Shown here: piece after piece, positions 6,559-8,654 of the stretch
How the letters are laid out: each line of letters starts with the position of its first letter
Numbering within the stretch: position 1 is the first letter of the stretch
Notes under the pieces: model-generated
Seen by the model: the letters and a program-made list of their open reading frames with translations, nothing else
The model's database searches: none
What the model was told of the DNA's origin: nothing
Translations under genes and position numbers: made by a program
Origin: Symbiobacteriaceae bacterium
GTDB lineage: Bacteria > Bacillota_E > Symbiobacteriia > Symbiobacteriales > Symbiobacteriaceae
NCBI GenBank assembly: GCA_027356675.1
Contig: DAHVXO010000201.1
Span: 1-8,654, forward strand
Direction: 5' to 3'
Length of the DNA: 8,654 nucleotides

Positions 6559-6978
6559 GTGACAAAGATCAAGGTCGGGGTCTACATCTGCTATGACCGC
6601 CATTTCCCGGAGGGCGCCCGCGCCCTGGGGCTCAATGGCGCCGAGATCGTCTTCAACCCGTCGGCCACCGTCGCCGGCCTTTCGGAGTACCTGTGGAAGC
6701 TGGAGCAGCCCGCCCACGCCGTCGCCAATGGATACTACATCTGCGCCATCAACCGCGTCGGCTACGAGCAGCCCTGGAATATGGGCGAGTTCTACGGCCA
6801 GAGCTACATCTGCAACCCGCGTGGGCAGATGGTCGCCGTGGGCAGCCGGGACAAGACGGAAGTGGTGGTCGGCGAGGTCGACTTCGATATGATCCGTCAG
6901 GTGCGCGATACGTGGCAGTTCTTCCGTGACCGCCGGCCGGAGACCTATGGGGGGCTGAGCAACGTCGGGGAAGCGTAA
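6559..6978 (+). pseudogene. Truncated beta-ureidopropionase / N-carbamoyl amino acid amidohydrolase (C-terminal half only)
   Basis: Nitrilase-superfamily (CN-hydrolase) fragment of 139 aa; intact relatives have about 280-300 residues. It opens MTKIKVG and goes straight into VYICYDRHFPEGARALGLNG, the strand and turn carrying the catalytic nucleophile (Cys11 here). The rest follows the C-terminal half of the family closely: EIVFNPSATV, YYICAINRVG, EFYGQSYICNPRGQ, RDTWQFFRDRRPETYG. The N-terminal half, which supplies the catalytic Glu and Lys, is absent, and the 61 nt upstream have no room for it. An AGGAGG RBS (6542-6547) stands 11 nt before the GTG, so the remnant may still be translated. The opening residues look like a normal N-terminus of this family, suggesting an in-frame internal deletion. 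The intact enzyme would hydrolyse N-carbamoyl-beta-alanine to beta-alanine, CO2 and ammonia. An assembly error is an alternative cause. The fragment should not be catalytically active. Confidence 0.85.
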
Positions 6979-6997
6979 GCGCCTCGAGCAGGAAGCA

Positions 6998-7034
6998 GTG
7001 GCCCGGTTCTGCAAGGAATCGGGCCACCCTTTTT
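6998..7034 (+). terminator. Intrinsic terminator of the dihydropyrimidinase operon
   Basis: GTGGCCCGGTTC (6998-7009) pairs with GAATCGGGCCAC (7016-7027) as a 12-bp stem with a single G-T wobble and a 6-nt loop. It is followed by CC and five T residues (7030-7034). It lies 19 nt after the stop of the truncated amidohydrolase and just before the end of the convergent dehydrogenase gene. On the opposite strand no T-run follows, so it should act mainly on plus-strand transcripts. Confidence 0.9.
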
Positions 7035-7042
7035 CCCACAGG

Positions 7043-8083
7043 TCAGGGGATGATGGCCGCACGGCCCAGGAGCGCATTTGCGCGCACGCGGGCATGCAGC
7101 CGGTCGAACTCGGCCAGGGGAGCGGTTTCGGAGACGATGGGGCGAATCTTGCCGGCAGCCACCAGGTCGATGGCCTGCTGGAGTTCGAACTTGGAGACGT
7201 AGCGGGATCCCATGAGTTGCAGTTCCTTGTTGGTCAGCGCGATCGGGTCGATGTGGTAGCGGGGGCCGTGGAAGGTGGTCAGGTTGACCATCCGGCCACC
7301 GTCGGCCAGGAGCGTGAAGGTCTGGTTCAACGTCGCTTCCGTACCGACCAGGTCGACCGCCACATCGACCCCGCGGCCATCGGTGATGGACATCACGGCC
7401 GCTTGCAGGTCGTCGGTCTGTGCGTTCACCACGTGGGCGGCGCCCAGGGGACGGCAGGCCGCCAGCTTCTCATCGCTCAGGTCGATGGCGATGACCTCGC
7501 CGCCAAACAGGTTCATCATCTGCACCAAATGGATGCCGACACCGCCCGCAGCCCCAAGGATCAGGCAGCGGTCACCGGGACGGACCCGGGCCCGGCTCTG
7601 GGTGACGTGCAACGGTGTGCCGATGGCATCCGGGATCGCTGTGGCGGCCACCAGGTCGATACTCTCCGGCAGCTTGAAGAGGTTGGTCGCGGGCAGGCAG
7701 GTGTATTCGGCGTAGCCGCCGTCCCGGTGGACGCTCACGTAGCCGCTCCAGTTGCGGCAGAGTGTATCCCGGCCCTGCCGGCACATGTCGCAGTGACCGC
7801 AGGTAACGTAGAAGTAGTTGATGACCCGGTCACCCACCGCGAGCCCGGTGACGCCGGGGCCCAGGCTTACCACAGTACCGGCGATCTCGTGCCCCGGCAC
7901 CCGCGGCAGGTTGCCCGGACGCCCAAGGACGCCAGCCATGACATTTAGCACAGTAAGTCCGACGCCGCAGGCGCTCACCTTGATGAGGACCTCGCCCGGA
8001 CCAGGCTGCGGGATGGGTAGCTCCGTCAATTCGGGCTCGCCACCCCACTCATGCATGACAACCGCACGCATGGAATCGGTCAA
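7043..8083 (-). CDS. Medium-chain (zinc-type) alcohol dehydrogenase-like oxidoreductase
   Basis: Cytosolic NAD(P)-dependent MDR-family oxidoreductase (346 aa, usual length). The GroES-like catalytic domain comes first: PGHEIAGTVVSLG (63-75) and the structural-zinc set Cys95, 98, 101, 109 in the pattern CGHCDMC...C. The Rossmann domain follows, with LILGAAGGVGIHLVQ (174-188) binding the cofactor. The usual catalytic-zinc motif GVCHTD is replaced by GVGLTVLN (40-47), so the zinc-ligand Cys is Gly42. The third-ligand Cys position appears to be Asp152, in IPDAIGT. The start is a TTG at 8083, because GGAGGTGAT (8096-8088) is ideally placed for it. The ATG four codons later is too far from that RBS, and longer frames have none. 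It follows the NCS1 permease gene on the same strand. A role in handling malonate semialdehyde or a related aldehyde is possible from context only; the substrate is unknown. Confidence 0.88.
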   Translation of the reverse strand: MTDSMRAVVMHEWGGEPELTELPIPQPGPGEVLIKVSACGVGLTVLNVMAGVLGRPGNLPRVPGHEIAGTVVSLGPGVTGLAVGDRVINYFYVTCGHCDMCRQGRDTLCRNWSGYVSVHRDGGYAEYTCLPATNLFKLPESIDLVAATAIPDAIGTPLHVTQSRARVRPGDRCLILGAAGGVGIHLVQMMNLFGGEVIAIDLSDEKLAACRPLGAAHVVNAQTDDLQAAVMSITDGRGVDVAVDLVGTEATLNQTFTLLADGGRMVNLTTFHGPRYHIDPIALTNKELQLMGSRYVSKFELQQAIDLVAAGKIRPIVSETAPLAEFDRLHARVRANALLGRAAIIP

Positions 8084-8096
8084 AAGAATCACCTCC
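8081..8096 (-). promoter_or_regulatory. Ribosome binding site that fixes a TTG start for the dehydrogenase
   Basis: On the minus strand GGAGGTGAT (8096-8088) is a near-perfect anti-SD match. GGAGG ends 8 nt before TTG (8083-8081) but 20 nt before the first nearby ATG (8071-8069). The spacing argues for TTG initiation, giving the N-terminus MTDSMRAVV. Confidence 0.75.
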
Positions 8097-8130
8097 GCGG
8101 ATTGGATCGGAACCACCGCCGGGCAGGCGG

Positions 8131-8166
8131 AACGCAAGGGCGAGACCAAGTCTCGCCCTTGCGTTT
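8131..8166 (-). terminator. Strong 16-bp hairpin between the NCS1 permease and dehydrogenase genes
   Basis: AACGCAAGGGCGAGAC (8131-8146) pairs perfectly with GTCTCGCCCTTGCGTT (8150-8165) around CAA. It lies about 20 nt beyond the permease stop codon in the direction of transcription. On the minus strand only TT follows the stem, so termination may be partial. On the plus strand the stem is followed by TC. It could let some transcripts read into the dehydrogenase, whose start is about 50 nt further on. I see no clear promoter in the short remaining gap. Confidence 0.7.
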
Positions 8167-8186
8167 CAGAACGCTATGCGATCTTC

Positions 8187-8654
8187 TTAGTCTGCTGCGC
8201 TGCTCGACATCTCCGTCAGGCCGAGGTATTCCTGTTCGGAGAGTTGTGACGCGTCCTTCTGCATCAGAGCCCAGTATACCACTGCCGAGACGATCAGGCC
8301 CACGACCCAGGAGTTATCCGCCAGGAAGGAGAGGGTGGGGATGAACTTGCCGATCATGCCGACGAAAATGCCGGTCAATGTGGCCCATACCGCCTGCAGG
8401 TTGATCCCGCCCCGGTAGTCGTAGCGGCCGCCCGGGGTGTAGAGGCCGACCAGGTCGAGGCGGCGCTTGCGCACCAGCCAGTAATCAGCGAACGCAACGC
8501 CGTCGATCGGGCCCAGGAAGGCAGCGTACGTGCCCAGCCAGCCGAAGATGTAGTTGCTGAAGTTCGCCATGATGTACCAGGGCTGCATGGCGATGCCCAG
8601 CAGGCCCGTGATCAGAACGCCGTGTCCCCACGTGAGTTTGCGGGGGAGGAGGTT
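8187..8654 (-). CDS. NCS1-family nucleobase/allantoin:cation symporter, C-terminal part (start off the right edge)
   Basis: Integral membrane symporter; 155 C-terminal residues are visible of a protein family of about 450-500. The frame is open to the window edge and begins NLLPRKLTWGHGVLITGLLG, a typical NCS1 loop and helix. After it come QPWYIMANFSNYIFGWLG and the strongly conserved FLGPIDGVAFADYWLVRKRR (residues 46-65). The periplasmic-side GLYTPGGRYDYRGGINLQA and two further hydrophobic segments (around 88-110 and 116-134) lead into a hydrophilic tail. NCS1 carriers take up uracil, cytosine, allantoin, hydantoins or similar compounds with Na+ or H+. With a dihydropyrimidinase close by, uracil, dihydropyrimidine or hydantoin import is the likely role. 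The substrate-binding helices are outside the window, so specificity cannot be read. It precedes the dehydrogenase on the same strand and converges on the dihydropyrimidinase operon. Confidence 0.9.
   Translation of the reverse strand, partial: NLLPRKLTWGHGVLITGLLGIAMQPWYIMANFSNYIFGWLGTYAAFLGPIDGVAFADYWLVRKRRLDLVGLYTPGGRYDYRGGINLQAVWATLTGIFVGMIGKFIPTLSFLADNSWVVGLIVSAVVYWALMQKDASQLSEQEYLGLTEMSSSAAD

Noticed and set aside
5961..6572. Minus-strand open frame of 203 codons opposite the dihydropyrimidinase 3' end
   Set aside because: It is an antisense shadow with no family resemblance, as are the smaller minus-strand frames across the same gene.
6998..7948. Plus-strand open frame of 316 codons opposite the dehydrogenase
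   Set aside because: Its start lies inside the terminator hairpin, and the frame is antisense to a convincing MDR gene.
1..8654. Mobile element, CRISPR array, tRNA, rRNA or riboswitch
   Set aside because: No transposase or integrase gene, no regularly spaced repeats, no cloverleaf with CCA-type ends and no known riboswitch core was recognisable on either strand.

Overview
The window is GC-rich bacterial DNA with strong GGAGG-type ribosome binding sites and GTG/TTG starts. It carries a PucR-family regulator, a class III aminotransferase with a Cys-rich loop, and a dihydropyrimidinase. Together these suggest a high-GC Gram-positive, perhaps Symbiobacterium-like or another thermophilic Bacillota. 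That placement is inference from style and gene content; no rRNA or other marker is present.

Layout, left to right. (1) Minus strand, 1-1793: the start of a LivH-type branched-chain/amide ABC permease (its 3' end runs off the left edge), preceded by its lipoprotein substrate-binding protein. A 10-bp perfect hairpin lies between the two. (2) 1794-2015: an AT-rich leader and a strong terminator hairpin. (3) Minus strand, 2016-4845: a class III (PLP) aminotransferase with a PucR-family regulator just upstream of it on the same strand. (4) 4846-5087: a divergent control region with candidate promoters and repeats. (5) Plus strand, 5088-6978: a complete dihydropyrimidinase/hydantoinase, then the C-terminal half of a nitrilase-family beta-ureidopropionase, closed by a clear intrinsic terminator. 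(6) Minus strand, 7043-8654: the C-terminal part of an NCS1-family nucleobase/allantoin-type permease (its start lies beyond the right edge), a 16-bp hairpin, and a medium-chain (zinc-type) dehydrogenase.

Taken together this is a reductive pyrimidine (or hydantoin) degradation locus. NCS1 and/or the ABC transporter would import substrate. Dihydropyrimidinase opens the dihydropyrimidine ring to an N-carbamoyl-beta-amino acid, and beta-ureidopropionase would release the beta-amino acid, CO2 and ammonia. The aminotransferase would convert beta-alanine to malonate semialdehyde, which a dehydrogenase could process further. PucR is the likely local regulator. Dihydropyrimidine dehydrogenase is not in the window.

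The most notable observation is that the beta-ureidopropionase gene is cut down to its catalytic-Cys half. It keeps a normal RBS and start codon, as if an in-frame deletion joined the first few codons to the middle of the gene. The catalytic Glu and Lys regions are missing, so the pathway as drawn is broken here unless another copy exists. A second notable point is that the dehydrogenase has the structural zinc cysteines but lacks the canonical catalytic-zinc Cys. I see no mobile element, CRISPR array, tRNA or rRNA, and no clearly new multi-gene system.
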